This document shows positions 17,119 through 26,782 of a stretch of DNA of 64,000 nt, one piece after another (the first letter of the stretch is position 1; each line of letters opens with the position of its first letter). The stretch covers positions 372,001 to 436,000 of the forward strand of contig OY781105.1 of assembly GCA_963676635.1 (NCBI GenBank), written 5' to 3'. The translations under genes and the position numbers were made by a program. Under the pieces are notes generated by a model. The model did not search any database and was not told the DNA's origin. It saw only the letters and a program-made list of their open reading frames with translations. Source of the stretch: GCA-002708315 sp963676635. GTDB lineage: Bacteria; Bacteroidota; Bacteroidia; Bacteroidales; F082.

Positions 17119-17269
17119 GTGATAATGAAATAGAAATAGTCTTTATGAATAATTGCAAATATAATAGCAGTTGGATATCTTATGCAAATAATCAAAAAAA
17201 AAATTCAATAAAAAATTACATCAAGAGTATATATCTGAATAAAAGATTAATACATATAGAGAAATCAGA

Positions 17270-17980
17270 TTAGAAGTTTGGCTTCAGACTATATTTCTCA
17301 TAGAAATCTTCGATAGCCTGAACAGCTTCCTCAACAGTATCAACAACCTGAAATATTTCAAGGTCTTCTTCCTTTATATTACCAGCTTCGAGCAACCTTT
17401 CCTTAATCCAGTCAATTAAACCTTTCCAGTAAGCTTTATTAACAAGAACAATTGGAAACTCCACTAACTTGTCTGTTTGGATAAGAGTAATGGCTTCAAA
17501 CATTTCATCGAGAGTACCAAAGCCACCAGGCAGAACCACATAGCCCTGTGAGTAGCGCATAAACATCAACTTTCTGGTAAAGAAATAATCAAAGTTTATA
17601 AGCTTGTCACTATCGATGTATGGATTTGCTTTTTGCTCAAAAGGCAGATTGATATTAAGTCCTACTGATTTACCACCAGCAATATGAGCTCCTTTATTAG
17701 CAGCTTCCATAACACCAGGACCACCACCGGTAATAATGCCAAATCCCTTTTTTGTTAACAGGTAAGCCAGTTCTTCTGCCGTGTGATAGTTTTCATCAGC
17801 AGGCTTTGTACGTGCTGATCCGAAAATAGCCACGCAAGGCCCAATGCGTGCAAGAGTTTCAAAGCCATCAACAATTTCCGACATTATCTTAAAAACAGAC
17901 CATGAGTCGTGTGCTTTGATCTGTGACCATGATTTAGGTCTGAATGCTTTGCGCATTTTTTCAATATCTTCTGAATTCAT
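17270..17980 (-). CDS. LOG-family (TIGR00730) Rossmann-fold protein, 236 aa
   Basis: Contains GGGPGVMEAANKGA (about residues 79-92) and PGGFGTLDEMFEA (about 151-163), the signature of the LOG family. Family members are nucleoside 5'-monophosphate phosphoribohydrolases that release the base from (cytokinin) nucleotides; they are often misnamed lysine decarboxylases. The start codon overlaps the uvrA stop by 4 bp, so translation is coupled. The physiological substrate here is unknown. The 236-residue length is a little longer than the short LOG forms because of an N-terminal helix. Confidence 0.9.
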   Translation of the reverse strand: MNSEDIEKMRKAFRPKSWSQIKAHDSWSVFKIMSEIVDGFETLARIGPCVAIFGSARTKPADENYHTAEELAYLLTKKGFGIITGGGPGVMEAANKGAHIAGGKSVGLNINLPFEQKANPYIDSDKLINFDYFFTRKLMFMRYSQGYVVLPGGFGTLDEMFEAITLIQTDKLVEFPIVLVNKAYWKGLIDWIKERLLEAGNIKEEDLEIFQVVDTVEEAVQAIEDFYEKYSLKPNF

Positions 17981-20838
17981 AATTTATTTTGTTCTAGTTC
18001 TTTCTTTATAAACTTAGCAGTACTGCTTTTAGTATTTTTCTGTACCTCTTCAGGAGTACCTTCACATAAAATATATCCACCATCTTCACCACCTTCAGGA
18101 CCGAGGTCAATAATATGATCAGCAACCTTAATCACTTCCATATTATGTTCAATTACGAGTATAGTATTACCTTTATTCACAAGCTTATCAAGCACACCAA
18201 GCAGCACTTTCACATCTTCAAAATGCAATCCGGTTGTTGGCTCATCCAGGATATAAAGTGTGTTCCCTGTATCTCTTTTAGAGAGTTCAGCAGATAATTT
18301 AACACGTTGTGCCTCACCACCTGAAATGGTTGTGGACGACTGCCCCAGTGTTATATAGCCCAGCCCAACATCTTTCAAAGCTTTAAGCTTATTGGTTATA
18401 AAAGGAATATTCTCAAAAAACTCACTAGCCTGGTTGATAGTCATGTTAAGCACATCATTTATTGATTTACCTTTATACCTGACTTCCAGAGTTTCTCTGT
18501 TATAACGTTTACCGAAACAATCTTCACACTGAACATAAACATCAGGTAAGAAGTTCATCTCTATAGTTTGAACACCAGCTCCCTTGCAGGTTTCACAGCG
18601 TCCACCTTTAACGTTAAAAGAGAACCTGCCGGGCTTATAACCCCTTATCTTTGATTCAGGCAGACTGCCAAACAGCTTACGGATTTCATCAAATACCTTT
18701 GTATAAGTAGCCGGATTACTGCGCGGTGTACGTCCTATAGGCGTTTGGTCAATCTCAATAACCTTATCAATATTATCAATACCAGTAATCTTCTTATAAG
18801 GCAAGTGTGATTTATTACCATGATAAAAATGATTACTTAGAATTGGATAAAGAGTTGCGTTTATCAACGATGACTTACCACTCCCGGAGACACCTGTAAC
18901 ACAGATAAACTTGCCCAGAGGAAGAGTAAGGTTTACATTCTTTAGATTATTACCAGTAGCCCCCTTAAGTAATAGTGTTTTCCCACTACCAGTACGTCTT
19001 TTGGCAGGGATAACAATCTTTCGTCTTCCGGTAAGATAATCGGCTGTTATGGTAGGAGATGAGCTTATCTTCTCCGGACTACCAGCAGCAACTATTTCAC
19101 CACCATGCCTTCCGGCACCTGGACCAATATCCACCACATGATCGGCAGCCAGAATAGTATCTTTGTCATGTTCAACAACAATCACGGAGTTACCTATATT
19201 TCGCAGATTCTTCAATGCCTCAATAAGCTTAAGATTATCTCTTTGATGAAGACCTATACTAGGCTCATCCAGGATATAGAGCACGCCAGTAAGCTGTGAG
19301 CCTATTTGAGTAGCCAGTCTGATTCGCTGTGACTCACCACCTGACAAGCTTCTTGATGGCCGGAAAAGGTTAAGATATCCAATCCCCACATCCAGAAGGA
19401 AATCAAGCCTGGTAACAATCTCTCTGAGAATCTCATGAGCGATAATCTTTTGTTTATCATTCATTTTATTCTCAACGCCGGATATCCACTTCCTGAGATG
19501 AATTAAATCCATCATAGCAAGCTGTGAAATGTTTTTGTTGTCAATTCTAAAATGGAGAGACTCCTTTTTTAATCTTAATCCATTGCAGTGCTCACACGTA
19601 TGAATTTTCATAAACGACTCAGCCCAGCGGCGTGATGACTGTGAGGAATTATCCTTACCATTATTGCTGATATAACTCTTCAGTCCATCAAACGACAGGT
19701 TATAGGATGAAGTAATTCCGAGATATTCTTTTTTAATCGTGAAGCTCTCATTAGTACCATTCATAATAGTGTCCACAGCTTCTTTGCTAAGCTTACCAAC
19801 AGGAGTATTAAGATCAAAGCCATATTTAAGACCAATAGCTTCAATCTGGTTAAAAACCCAGTTACTCTTATATTCTCCAATAGGGGAGATACCACCACGT
19901 TTAATACTCAGTTTAGGATCGGGGAACACCTTTTCTATATCCACTTCTTTAATAAAACCCAGTCCGTTACAATGCTCACAAGCACCATACGGCGAATTAA
20001 AAGAGAAAGTATTAGGTTCAGGCACATCATATGAAATACCAGTAACAGGGCACATAAGCTTGCTGCTGAAATGTCTGAGGACATTATCAGCCTCATCAAT
20101 AACCATTAGCGAACCTTTACCATATTTCATTGCTGAAGCCACAGTACGCCTTAATCTGTCAATATGCTGAGGAGCTACTTTAATCTTATCAATTACAACC
20201 TCTATATCATGGATTTTATATCTGTCGAGCTGCAACCCGAATCCAATCTCTTGGATATCACCATCAACACGAACTCTCAGAAATCCCTGTTGTCGCACTT
20301 GTTCAAAGAGTTCACGGTAATGACCTTTACGGCGCGATACTAAAGGTGAGAGTATAATTATCTTTTTAGAATCGTAATCGCGAAGAATCATATCAGTAAT
20401 CTGTTCCTCAGAATACTGAACCATCTCTTCCCCGGATTCATAAGAAAAGGCTTTAGAAGCTCTTGCATAAAGCAGACGAAGAAAATCATATACTTCTGTT
20501 ATAGTACCTACAGTTGATCTGGGATTTTTGTTAACAGATTTCTGTTCTATACTAATTACAGGACTTAGCCCTGTGATACTATCAACATCAGGTCGTTCCA
20601 TATTTCCCAGAAACTGACGTGCATAAGCAGAAAATGTTTCCATATATCTGCGCTGGCCTTCAGCGTATATAGTATCAAACGCCAGTGACGATTTACCGCT
20701 ACCGCTTAATCCGGTAATAACCACAAACTTATCCCTTGGGATAGTAATATCCACATTCTTCAGGTTATGCACCCGCGCCCCCAGTATCTCAAGATTGTTA
20801 TTATCTTTCACCTTAACCACTCTTCTAGTTTTGTTCAA
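17977..20838 (-). CDS. uvrA: Excinuclease ABC subunit A, 953 aa
   Basis: UvrA is the damage-scanning ATPase of nucleotide excision repair and loads UvrB. Two ABC ATPase modules are present, with Walker A GLSGSGKSS (about residue 45) and GVSGSGKSS (about 650), and signature sequences LSGGESQR and ISGGEAQR. The zinc-binding CxxC pairs are visible: CEHCNG, CETCKG and CEDCFG. Length is normal. No ATG is available: the start is a TTG at 20838 that overlaps the TGA stop of the upstream lytic transglycosylase gene, and GTG codons 7 and 10 are alternatives. It is the middle gene of a three-gene coupled operon. Confidence 0.96.
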   Translation of the reverse strand: MNKTRRVVKVKDNNNLEILGARVHNLKNVDITIPRDKFVVITGLSGSGKSSLAFDTIYAEGQRRYMETFSAYARQFLGNMERPDVDSITGLSPVISIEQKSVNKNPRSTVGTITEVYDFLRLLYARASKAFSYESGEEMVQYSEEQITDMILRDYDSKKIIILSPLVSRRKGHYRELFEQVRQQGFLRVRVDGDIQEIGFGLQLDRYKIHDIEVVIDKIKVAPQHIDRLRRTVASAMKYGKGSLMVIDEADNVLRHFSSKLMCPVTGISYDVPEPNTFSFNSPYGACEHCNGLGFIKEVDIEKVFPDPKLSIKRGGISPIGEYKSNWVFNQIEAIGLKYGFDLNTPVGKLSKEAVDTIMNGTNESFTIKKEYLGITSSYNLSFDGLKSYISNNGKDNSSQSSRRWAESFMKIHTCEHCNGLRLKKESLHFRIDNKNISQLAMMDLIHLRKWISGVENKMNDKQKIIAHEILREIVTRLDFLLDVGIGYLNLFRPSRSLSGGESQRIRLATQIGSQLTGVLYILDEPSIGLHQRDNLKLIEALKNLRNIGNSVIVVEHDKDTILAADHVVDIGPGAGRHGGEIVAAGSPEKISSSPTITADYLTGRRKIVIPAKRRTGSGKTLLLKGATGNNLKNVNLTLPLGKFICVTGVSGSGKSSLINATLYPILSNHFYHGNKSHLPYKKITGIDNIDKVIEIDQTPIGRTPRSNPATYTKVFDEIRKLFGSLPESKIRGYKPGRFSFNVKGGRCETCKGAGVQTIEMNFLPDVYVQCEDCFGKRYNRETLEVRYKGKSINDVLNMTINQASEFFENIPFITNKLKALKDVGLGYITLGQSSTTISGGEAQRVKLSAELSKRDTGNTLYILDEPTTGLHFEDVKVLLGVLDKLVNKGNTILVIEHNMEVIKVADHIIDLGPEGGEDGGYILCEGTPEEVQKNTKSSTAKFIKKELEQNKL

Positions 20839-21797
20839 TTTTGTATAACCAGTCCATTCTTTTTAAGCACAATCTCCTCATGAGTAAGGTTATATGGCGC
20901 TTCAGGAATTTCAATGAAGTAAGTCCTGTCTTTTCTGTTCTTCAGGTAATTTTGACGCAGCCACGGATTAAATTCTTTCAAAAGCTTATAGCTGATACCA
21001 TACTTTTTAGAAAAATCGGCAAAATTATCTATTTTCCCATCAACTTTTATCTTTTTAGTCGGGATTATCGGGTAATAATCTTCAGGATCAATATAAAAGC
21101 CATAAATCTCAGGATTTTCAAATATCAGCTTCATAGCAAGGATACGATAAACATATCTTGATGTTTCTTCATTAAGAAGGATATCATAAAACGAAGAAGC
21201 TTTCTGGCGTTCAATTTGCTTAGTTATGCCCCTTCTTCCTGCGTTATAAGCAGCAGCCACAAGAGTCCAGTTACCAAATTTCTCATATGATTCATTAAAG
21301 TAATCACAAGCGGCGACAGTACTTTTCTTAACATTGTATCTTTCATCAACTTCTTTGTCAACGACAAGATCATAATCCTTTGCTGTGCCTTTCAAAAACT
21401 GCCAGTAGCCCACAGCCCCTGCAGGAGAACGAACATTAGACAATCCACTTTCAATAACAGCAAGGTATTTAAAATCATCAGGAATACCATTGGCATCGAG
21501 TATTGAATCAAACATAGGAAACCATCTACCTGATTTTTTAATAATCTGGAGAGTACTGGAATGCCAGTATGTATTAACAGCCAATTCTCTGTCAAGAGCC
21601 TCTCGGACATAGAAAAGATCCAGAGGGATTTCTTCACCTGCAAATGACAAAGTATCAGGCAAGGGAACAGAAACAATTTTATAGTATTGCTCGTTTGTAC
21701 CAGGCATTTGAGAGGCACTGTTATCAGAGCCATCCAGACCAATAATTAGTAAAATAATTGTTAGCAGCAGAAGTATATATGTTATGATCCGTCCCAT
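20835..21797 (-). CDS. Membrane-anchored lytic transglycosylase (MltD-like), 320 aa
   Basis: One N-terminal membrane segment (residues about 4-21) is followed by a periplasmic SLT domain (about residues 95-215). The catalytic Glu lies in VIESGLSNVRSPAGAVGYW, and the second conserved block is AAAYNAGRRG. It cleaves peptidoglycan glycan strands to 1,6-anhydro products. The C-terminal part (KKIKVDGKIDNFADFSKKYG, ending in ILIN-type beta turns) resembles a degenerate LysM-like region. The stop codon overlaps the uvrA start by 4 bp. Confidence 0.88.
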   Translation of the reverse strand: MGRIITYILLLLTIILLIIGLDGSDNSASQMPGTNEQYYKIVSVPLPDTLSFAGEEIPLDLFYVREALDRELAVNTYWHSSTLQIIKKSGRWFPMFDSILDANGIPDDFKYLAVIESGLSNVRSPAGAVGYWQFLKGTAKDYDLVVDKEVDERYNVKKSTVAACDYFNESYEKFGNWTLVAAAYNAGRRGITKQIERQKASSFYDILLNEETSRYVYRILAMKLIFENPEIYGFYIDPEDYYPIIPTKKIKVDGKIDNFADFSKKYGISYKLLKEFNPWLRQNYLKNRKDRTYFIEIPEAPYNLTHEEIVLKKNGLVIQN

Positions 21798-21856
21798 GAA
21801 ACTTATTTAAGCTGCAAAGTTAGGAAAATAAGAGGATTTATAAGACACCAGATACT

Positions 21857-22399
21857 TTAAAAAGGTGTTATAAAATCCTTAAAAAGTGGACCATTCTTAT
21901 CTTTTTCAGAAAGTACAGGGTTATCAATCTGCCAGTCTATATTGAGATCAGGGTCATTCCAAACAATGCTTCCTTCAGAATCCTTATTATATACATTAGT
22001 ACATTTATAAAAGAACACGGTATCATCCTCCAGTGTAACAAAGCCATGAGCAAAACCCGGTGGCACCCAGTACATCCATTTGTTATCATGATTCAGTTCC
22101 ACGGAAGCCCATTGACCATATGTAGTGGAACCTTTACGCAGATCAACAGCTACATCAAGCACAGCTCCACGCATCACCCTTACAAGCTTACCCTGTGCAA
22201 AGGGAGGCTTCTGGAAATGCAATCCGCGCAATACGCCTTTGGCAGACTTTGACTCATTATCCTGAACAAAATTCTGATCGATACCGTTCCTCAGGAACAT
22301 CTCTTTATTATAAGACTCGAAGAAATATCCCCTTTTATCTTCATACACAGTAGGCTTAACAATAACCAGTCCGGGTATTTTTGTTTCAATTATTTCCAT
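21857..22399 (-). CDS. rfbC: dTDP-4-dehydrorhamnose 3,5-epimerase, 180 aa
   Basis: This cupin-fold enzyme epimerises dTDP-4-keto-6-deoxyglucose in dTDP-L-rhamnose synthesis. The N-terminal DKRGYFFESYN, the central LRGLHFQKPPFAQGKLVRV with the catalytic His, and WVPPGFAHGFVTLEDD are the family hallmarks. Length (180 aa) is normal. The frame opens further upstream to 22465, but the ATG at 22399 fits the family start and leaves the upstream terminator outside the gene. The other rfb genes are not nearby, so it is a single rhamnose gene here. Confidence 0.94.
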   Translation of the reverse strand: MEIIETKIPGLVIVKPTVYEDKRGYFFESYNKEMFLRNGIDQNFVQDNESKSAKGVLRGLHFQKPPFAQGKLVRVMRGAVLDVAVDLRKGSTTYGQWASVELNHDNKWMYWVPPGFAHGFVTLEDDTVFFYKCTNVYNKDSEGSIVWNDPDLNIDWQIDNPVLSEKDKNGPLFKDFITPF

Positions 22400-22431
22400 A
22401 TTTGCACTTATTAAATTGGAACCAAAGATAG

Positions 22432-22479
22432 AAAAAAAAAACTGCCATTCAATTGCATAAAGCAAACGTGAATGGCAGT
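22432..22479 (-). terminator. Intrinsic terminator of the LamG/PNGase-like gene
   Basis: On the minus strand an 11-bp stem (22479-22469 with 22451-22441, ACTGCCATTCA type) is followed directly by ten T residues (plus-strand A-run 22432-22441). It lies 37 bp after the stop at 22516 and before the rfbC start, so it closes the LacI-SusCD operon. Confidence 0.92.
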
Positions 22480-22515
22480 CTATTTAAATAGAGTCTGTTT
22501 TTAAAGCCCCTACTT

Positions 22516-25038
22516 TTATTGAATTACAACCTTTTTAACTTCAGTAAAGTCATTAATCTTAATATTCACAAAATAAAGGCCTTTTGCAAGATCAGTAAAA
22601 TCAAGAGTTCTTGAATCACCATACCAGTAAAAACTCTCAATTTCCTTACCAGATACGCTGGTAACATTAACATGCGCAACATCGAAGTCAGCTTTACCAT
22701 GGAATTGAAGATCCATCAATCCATTTGAAGGATTAGGGTACAGAGAAATATAAGAACCAATGTTATAGTAATTCTTATCAATAGAAACAATTTCACCACC
22801 ATCGAGAGGCATATTAGCGAAAGAAACAAGATTACAAGCCACAATTAGATGAGGATTAAACCCGGCACTACAATCATCACAAGTAACACCGGTTACACAA
22901 TCAGGATTATTTGGATGACAGTAGTCAACGTAGTCTTCATCAAAAACATAGTCGAATGTAATAGTTTCATCAGAGGCATATTCAGCAAGATTATAGTCGA
23001 ACCACGGAGCAATAGATCCCGGGCACCATCCGGCACGATTATGATACCACGTACCATTTTGCGGCTGACAAGCATCAGGATTGGGGTTACAGTCGACCCA
23101 ATTATGTTGTTCAAATTTCTCTTCACCATCTATCCACACATGATGTGTAGCATCATAAAACTCAGCAGCATTACCAGTATTAAGATCGCCCCAGCCATGT
23201 CCAGTGGAGATGAGCTTTAATGTGGCATCTTCAGTATTTTCAGCAAAATTATGAGTAACTGTTTCCACAGGTTGCAGGTTAGCCATATCACCAAATTGAT
23301 AAGTAGCCCACCAGATAACATCAACCATAGAATATTTATATTGAGGAGACCCCTCATTATAATTAAACTTAAGATCATAAAGATAACCATTATCCAGAGT
23401 ACCACAATTCAGTCTGAATTCCACTTTACCTTGTAATAATGACTCATAATCAGAAAGGTCAACAGTATGAGAGCAAGGCACACCATAAGGAGTTACATAT
23501 CTTATAATCTCACGCCATTTACCATCATAACCTTTAACATCAACACTCGCCACACGGTCCCATTCGCCGCAACCACCATCAGGGCAGTTTACTTCCAAAG
23601 TAGCAACTATCTGGCCAAATGCACCCATAAAACAAGGGAGTTCAGCTTCAACAACTTCAGAAGTATTACTTGGGTTAAGCCATACGTCATCAACAGCAAG
23701 CACTTCCATGTCAGTAACCTCACTAATTACATTAATATTAACAGTTTCAGTATATGAATATCCGAAATTATTAGTAGCAGTTATTGTAATGTCGTAATTA
23801 CCATATTCAGGCACAGGCCACCAACCTGAAAAATAACCTTCGCCCCAATCTGTAGGCTCAAGTATTTTCCCATCAACTGCAAATGTAAGACTTGAAACAG
23901 AGAACAATCCGGGATAATCAATCTCAGACTTAGCAGCCAGTTGAATATATCCCAGTTCAGGCACCATTACATCACCGTCAAGTGGATTAATAGGTTCTAT
24001 ATACGGGAGGTTTGCAGAAGGATCAACTACCATAAAGCTGTTAAGAACAGGATCAGCAGGATCGTAAGTGCCGTTTCCCGGTTGAGTAGCTTCAACAACC
24101 ACCTCCCCAGGTTGTCCGGTAAGAGTAAGATTATTACCATCAACAGAAGCAGGTCCAGATATTACTTCAAACAAAACTTCCAATCCGGATGTTGAAGTTG
24201 CTTCTAATGCGAAAGGAGCATCTGTTGTAAGATGAGGAGGTATCTGAGGAAAAGAAATAGCCTGATAACCTGGATCGAGAGTACCATTAAAGTTTGATGT
24301 TTCACCAATCATGGCAAAATTCATCAGATCAGCATTTCTCTCACCACTACCAGTTTCTGAGACAAGTTCTGTAATAGTAGTATTATCGCCACCAGGTTCA
24401 CCCTGATTAAACTTATAATAAAGCTGCAGATCTTCTTCAGACCCTGTAAGCTCATTGTCCATCATATCCTGAATTTCATCCTGTGACAAGCCTTTACTCC
24501 ATACACTAACTTCATCGATACGTCCTCCGTAAAGGAAGTCATATCCGCTAAGCAGACTTTTTCCAATACCGAAAGGCACATCAGGATTAGAGAAAGTACC
24601 AGAAGCAGAGGAGCTACCAAGAAGAGCACCATTTACATATAATTTAACAGAGCTACCATCATAAACCCAGGCGAAATGCTGCCATGTTTGCGGGATAGCA
24701 GTATTTGCAGGAGCCACAAATTCATGCAATCCTGTTGTTGTAACAAGACGACATTCCATAACTCCGTTGTTGAGTTGTATCATATAAAACTCACCGTCAC
24801 CAGAGCCCGACCGAAAGCCCATATATCCTTGTCCGTATTCTAACTGATCACAATAAAACCAGCCTGTAATTGAAAGTTCAGTACCGTCAGGAATATACTG
24901 ACCGGCCCCGTTAAGTATTGCATAATCATCCTCACCATCAAAATGGAGATATTGATTAGATTGCGAGATCATAAGCAATGGCTGTGTAATAAATAAAATT
25001 AACAGCGCTAAATGGAAAATTGAGTATTTTGATTTCAT
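22516..25038 (-). CDS. Secreted LamG and PNGase F-like protein with T9SS sorting domain, 840 aa
   Basis: After a signal peptide (residues 1-25) comes a LamG/concanavalin-like lectin domain (about 30-210; WQHFAWVYDGSSVKLYVNG and GRIDEVSVWS), a linker with Ig-like parts (about 270-440), and a region at about 445-750 that resembles peptide-N-glycosidase F (GHGWGDLNTGNAAEFYD, HHVWIDG, QNGTWYHNRAGWCPGS). PNGase F removes N-glycans from glycoproteins. The last 75 residues (LYPNPSNG onward) are a T9SS sorting domain, so it should act at the surface. It is the last gene of the SusCD operon, which suggests glycoprotein or glycan use. Many cysteines in the PNGase-like part suggest disulphides. Activity is not proven by the sequence. 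Confidence 0.85.
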   Translation of the reverse strand: MKSKYSIFHLALLILFITQPLLMISQSNQYLHFDGEDDYAILNGAGQYIPDGTELSITGWFYCDQLEYGQGYMGFRSGSGDGEFYMIQLNNGVMECRLVTTTGLHEFVAPANTAIPQTWQHFAWVYDGSSVKLYVNGALLGSSSASGTFSNPDVPFGIGKSLLSGYDFLYGGRIDEVSVWSKGLSQDEIQDMMDNELTGSEEDLQLYYKFNQGEPGGDNTTITELVSETGSGERNADLMNFAMIGETSNFNGTLDPGYQAISFPQIPPHLTTDAPFALEATSTSGLEVLFEVISGPASVDGNNLTLTGQPGEVVVEATQPGNGTYDPADPVLNSFMVVDPSANLPYIEPINPLDGDVMVPELGYIQLAAKSEIDYPGLFSVSSLTFAVDGKILEPTDWGEGYFSGWWPVPEYGNYDITITATNNFGYSYTETVNINVISEVTDMEVLAVDDVWLNPSNTSEVVEAELPCFMGAFGQIVATLEVNCPDGGCGEWDRVASVDVKGYDGKWREIIRYVTPYGVPCSHTVDLSDYESLLQGKVEFRLNCGTLDNGYLYDLKFNYNEGSPQYKYSMVDVIWWATYQFGDMANLQPVETVTHNFAENTEDATLKLISTGHGWGDLNTGNAAEFYDATHHVWIDGEEKFEQHNWVDCNPNPDACQPQNGTWYHNRAGWCPGSIAPWFDYNLAEYASDETITFDYVFDEDYVDYCHPNNPDCVTGVTCDDCSAGFNPHLIVACNLVSFANMPLDGGEIVSIDKNYYNIGSYISLYPNPSNGLMDLQFHGKADFDVAHVNVTSVSGKEIESFYWYGDSRTLDFTDLAKGLYFVNIKINDFTEVKKVVIQ

Positions 25039-25101
25039 AATAAAAAGATTTATGTGTAAAGATATAATTTATTTACATATTTAAGAACAATTTGCATCAT
25101 T

Positions 25102-26751
25102 TTAGGGTATCCACCATATTTTAACATCAGGAGAATCGCCTCCCTGGTTCGAGATTGCATCCAAACAATTTTGCGAATTATATTCCATTTCAGAAGGCGG
25201 GTAAGGTAGTCTGAAATAATTTATAGGGTCACCATCACGTGGTGTCATATTAGTACGTCGTGTTAAAGAAAAAGCTTCCCATGGCTGTCTGAAAGCATCA
25301 AGCCATCTTTGAGTATAAAGGAATTCCAGCTTTTCTTCATAAGTAGTGGCATTCCACATTCCAAATACATTTTGTACAGAGAATACACCAAGATTTGAAG
25401 GAATGGTTACTTTTTCCGGAAATGTTATTCCCGACAAAGGCAATTTTGAATCTTCAGCAACAGCAGTCCACCAGTCAACAGAAGCACTGATCCCATTCAA
25501 ATATTCAACTTCAGCCATATCAGGGTCAGCAGGCACACCAATACCTTTAAAATAAGCTTCAGAAAGAATATAATGTACTTCTGCTCCTGTAATAAGAATT
25601 ATGGGCATAAAATCTTCATCCCTTACAACAAAGTAATCAAATGGTGAATAGATACAATCCTCACCTTTAATCCCAAAGGCACCTACCTGATCACGGTGTG
25701 TGTCATATGGGATACCACCTGAAGGAGGAGTACCAGATGAAGGTATTTGTGGATATGGTACCCATTGGTTAATATTATTCCCTTCAAAAAAAACAAATGC
25801 CCGGGGATCAAATATTCCACTACCATCAGTACTGTCGTTTAGTGACATTTGATTCCAAATGTTAGAACCCATTCTAAGGTTGCTATGCTCTCTGAAAGAC
25901 CAGTTCAGACTCGTATTTTTATATCCCATCTTGGCAGGCCACAAACATGCGCTCTCACCAACAAAACCAGTAAGACTATAACCTTCAAATACAGGCCTTT
26001 CATTCATAACAATGTCACTGATAATTTCAGCAGCCAAATCAGGCTCTTTCTCACTCATACGCATCGCATAACGTAGTCTCATTGAATTAGCAAACTTCTG
26101 CCAGTTAAGCATTTGGTCAGCACCTCTGAACAATGGATCAAAAGCAGAGAATGTAACGAAAGGCTCATTTGTAGTAGCATTTATATCTATGTTCTCATCA
26201 CACCACTGAAGCTCTTCCAGAAGGTATTTATATATGGATTCCTGTGTGTCAAAAGCAGGGTGCAGATACTCCAGATTTTGAAAGCCGTACCCAGCATCAA
26301 AGAAAGGCATGTCACCAAACATGTCAGTCAGTTTGAAAGTTTTATACGCCAAAACAATCTTTACCATTGCTTTCATATTTGTGATTTCCGGAATTGTGTC
26401 AATTTCTTCAAAAGTAGCTTCCAACTCACGAATAGACGGTAGTGTTCTGTAATAGTTATCCCACATGCTTTCTGTCCCAAGTGAATAGTTACCCCATTCT
26501 GCTTTTGTAAGAGCAGCCAACTGGGTTTGTTTATATAAGATCTCATTATTAATATAAAACTGCTCATTACCTGTTAATATCATTGAGAATACTATAGCGT
26601 TAAACAGGGAACCGTTACTGGCTGTTGTTATGGCATCAGGCTCTGTGTTAATTTCATCAAAATCCTTAGTGCAAGAAGAAAATAATAATGAAGCAACAAC
26701 AAAGCATGACAGTGTTATTTGAACCAGTCTGTTATTAATTAATATATTCAT
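25102..26751 (-). CDS. SusD/RagB-like outer-membrane lipoprotein, 549 aa
   Basis: The lipobox LLFSSC gives lipidation at Cys27. The mature start (DFDEINTEPDAIT) is typical of the SusD-like_2 subgroup. The rest is the helical SusD fold with the usual tryptophan-rich C-terminal part (TYEEKLEFLYTQRWLDAF). It caps the SusC channel on the cell surface and binds the nutrient. It follows susC by 31 bp and precedes the LamG/PNGase-like gene by 63 bp. The ligand is unknown, but the SusD-like_2 type is often found with peptide or glycoprotein-related substrates. Confidence 0.94.
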   Translation of the reverse strand: MNILINNRLVQITLSCFVVASLLFSSCTKDFDEINTEPDAITTASNGSLFNAIVFSMILTGNEQFYINNEILYKQTQLAALTKAEWGNYSLGTESMWDNYYRTLPSIRELEATFEEIDTIPEITNMKAMVKIVLAYKTFKLTDMFGDMPFFDAGYGFQNLEYLHPAFDTQESIYKYLLEELQWCDENIDINATTNEPFVTFSAFDPLFRGADQMLNWQKFANSMRLRYAMRMSEKEPDLAAEIISDIVMNERPVFEGYSLTGFVGESACLWPAKMGYKNTSLNWSFREHSNLRMGSNIWNQMSLNDSTDGSGIFDPRAFVFFEGNNINQWVPYPQIPSSGTPPSGGIPYDTHRDQVGAFGIKGEDCIYSPFDYFVVRDEDFMPIILITGAEVHYILSEAYFKGIGVPADPDMAEVEYLNGISASVDWWTAVAEDSKLPLSGITFPEKVTIPSNLGVFSVQNVFGMWNATTYEEKLEFLYTQRWLDAFRQPWEAFSLTRRTNMTPRDGDPINYFRLPYPPSEMEYNSQNCLDAISNQGGDSPDVKIWWIP

Positions 26752-26782
26752 TTTTATGTTTTTTTACAGATTAATATTCAGA

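Noticed and set aside
17270..17980. Lysine decarboxylase
   Set aside because: The PGGxGTxxE signature belongs to the LOG phosphoribohydrolase family; the decarboxylase name is an old misannotation.
19739..20170. 143-codon plus-strand frame inside uvrA
   Set aside because: It is a shadow of the conserved uvrA reading frame on the opposite strand.
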